Both the position numbers and the translations under genes were made by a program. 6,925 nucleotides of DNA from Oscillospiraceae bacterium (GTDB lineage Bacteria > Bacillota > Clostridia > Oscillospirales > Ruminococcaceae), in contig JAAVIG010000120.1 of the NCBI GenBank assembly GCA_014796735.1, forward strand, positions 1 through 6,925, read 5' to 3'. The notes under the pieces were generated by a model that was not told the DNA's origin, did not search any database, and saw only the letters and a list, made by a program, of their open reading frames with translations. This document shows positions 6,845 to 6,925 of this stretch, piece by piece (within the stretch, counting starts at the first letter, position 1; each line of letters opens with the position of its first letter).

Positions 6845-6869
6845 CCAAAAAGAAAGGAAGTATTGACAT
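6832..6869. repeat. Perfect 9-bp inverted repeat around the ribosome-binding site of the last gene
   Basis: ATGTCAATA (6832-6840) and TATTGACAT (6861-6869) are exact reverse complements, separated by 20 bases. The loop contains the Shine-Dalgarno sequence AGAAAGGAAG, and the right arm includes the first two bases of the ATG at 6868. It could be a two-site operator for an autoregulator or a weak hairpin near the start codon. Chance is not excluded in AT-rich DNA. Confidence 0.6.
6851..6860 (+). promoter_or_regulatory. Ribosome-binding site of the last gene
   Basis: AGAAAGGAAG ends 7 bases before the ATG at 6868, a good purine-rich site at normal spacing. It is the main evidence that a gene begins at the window edge. 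Confidence 0.65.
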
Positions 6870-6925
6870 GAGAACAAGCAAAAACATTTTAACGGAAAAA
6901 GAAATGGAATTAGTGCAACTGTTAA
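6868..6925 (+). CDS. Unidentified protein, N-terminal 19 codons only
   Basis: An open frame starts at ATG 6868 and runs off the right edge. The visible residues are MRTSKNILTEKEMELVQLL, a short basic start followed by what looks like an amphipathic helix. This is too little to name a family. The start is supported by a good ribosome-binding site 7 bases upstream and by the inverted repeat that frames it. A small DNA-binding or mobile-element accessory protein would fit the helix and the dyad, but this is a guess. Confidence 0.55.
   Translation, partial: MRTSKNILTEKEMELVQLL

Noticed and set aside
6659..6877. Antisense frame of 72 codons across the end of the DUF4238 gene
   Set aside because: It runs opposite to a supported gene end and a supported gene start, and its hydrophobic look is a result of the AT-rich composition.
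6863..6891. TTGACA at the last gene's start as a -35 box
   Set aside because: The sequence 17 bases downstream (ATTTTA) is a poor -10, and the element lies inside the coding start. It is better explained as the arm of the inverted repeat.

Overview
The window looks like a chromosomal segment from a gut-type member of the Bacillota (class Clostridia, perhaps Oscillospiraceae/Ruminococcaceae). This rests on gene families, purine-rich Shine-Dalgarno sites, two TTG starts and sigma-A-type promoters, and no taxonomic marker gene is present. All genes lie on the + strand. There is no RNA gene, CRISPR array or recognisable insertion sequence, and no gene-free stretch above 300 bases.

Left block (1-1802): the end of a zinc/manganese ABC transporter operon. 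It holds the C-terminal part of the substrate-binding lipoprotein (ZnuA-like, cut by the window edge), the ATPase (ZnuC-like, TTG start) and the membrane permease (ZnuB-like). Adjacent genes overlap by 14 and 20 bases, so they are almost certainly co-transcribed and translationally coupled. Together they bind, energise and move a divalent metal, most likely Zn2+, into the cell.

Middle block (1803-5806): a well-formed promoter (1809-1837) drives a very large glycoside hydrolase family 2 enzyme of 1147 residues. It has the classic GH2 core, a DUF4982 domain, Ig-like domains and two C-terminal carbohydrate-binding-like modules, but no signal peptide. A GNAT acetyltransferase follows after 2 bases and is probably translated from the same mRNA. 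No clear terminator separates the zinc operon from this block.

Right block (5807-6925): more AT-rich DNA with a DUF1801-family protein, then a DUF4238-family protein that has its own strong promoter, a TTG start and a short C-terminus. Last comes the first 19 codons of an unidentified gene whose ribosome-binding site lies between the arms of a perfect 9-bp inverted repeat. The base-composition change begins inside the 3' half of the acetyltransferase gene. This end may be the edge of an accessory region.

Most of the window is ordinary metabolism and transport. The items most worth a second look are the right-hand edge (short DUF4238 gene, inverted repeat over the next gene's start, shared 9-mer) and the modular, apparently cytoplasmic GH2 enzyme. 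I see no convincing undescribed system.
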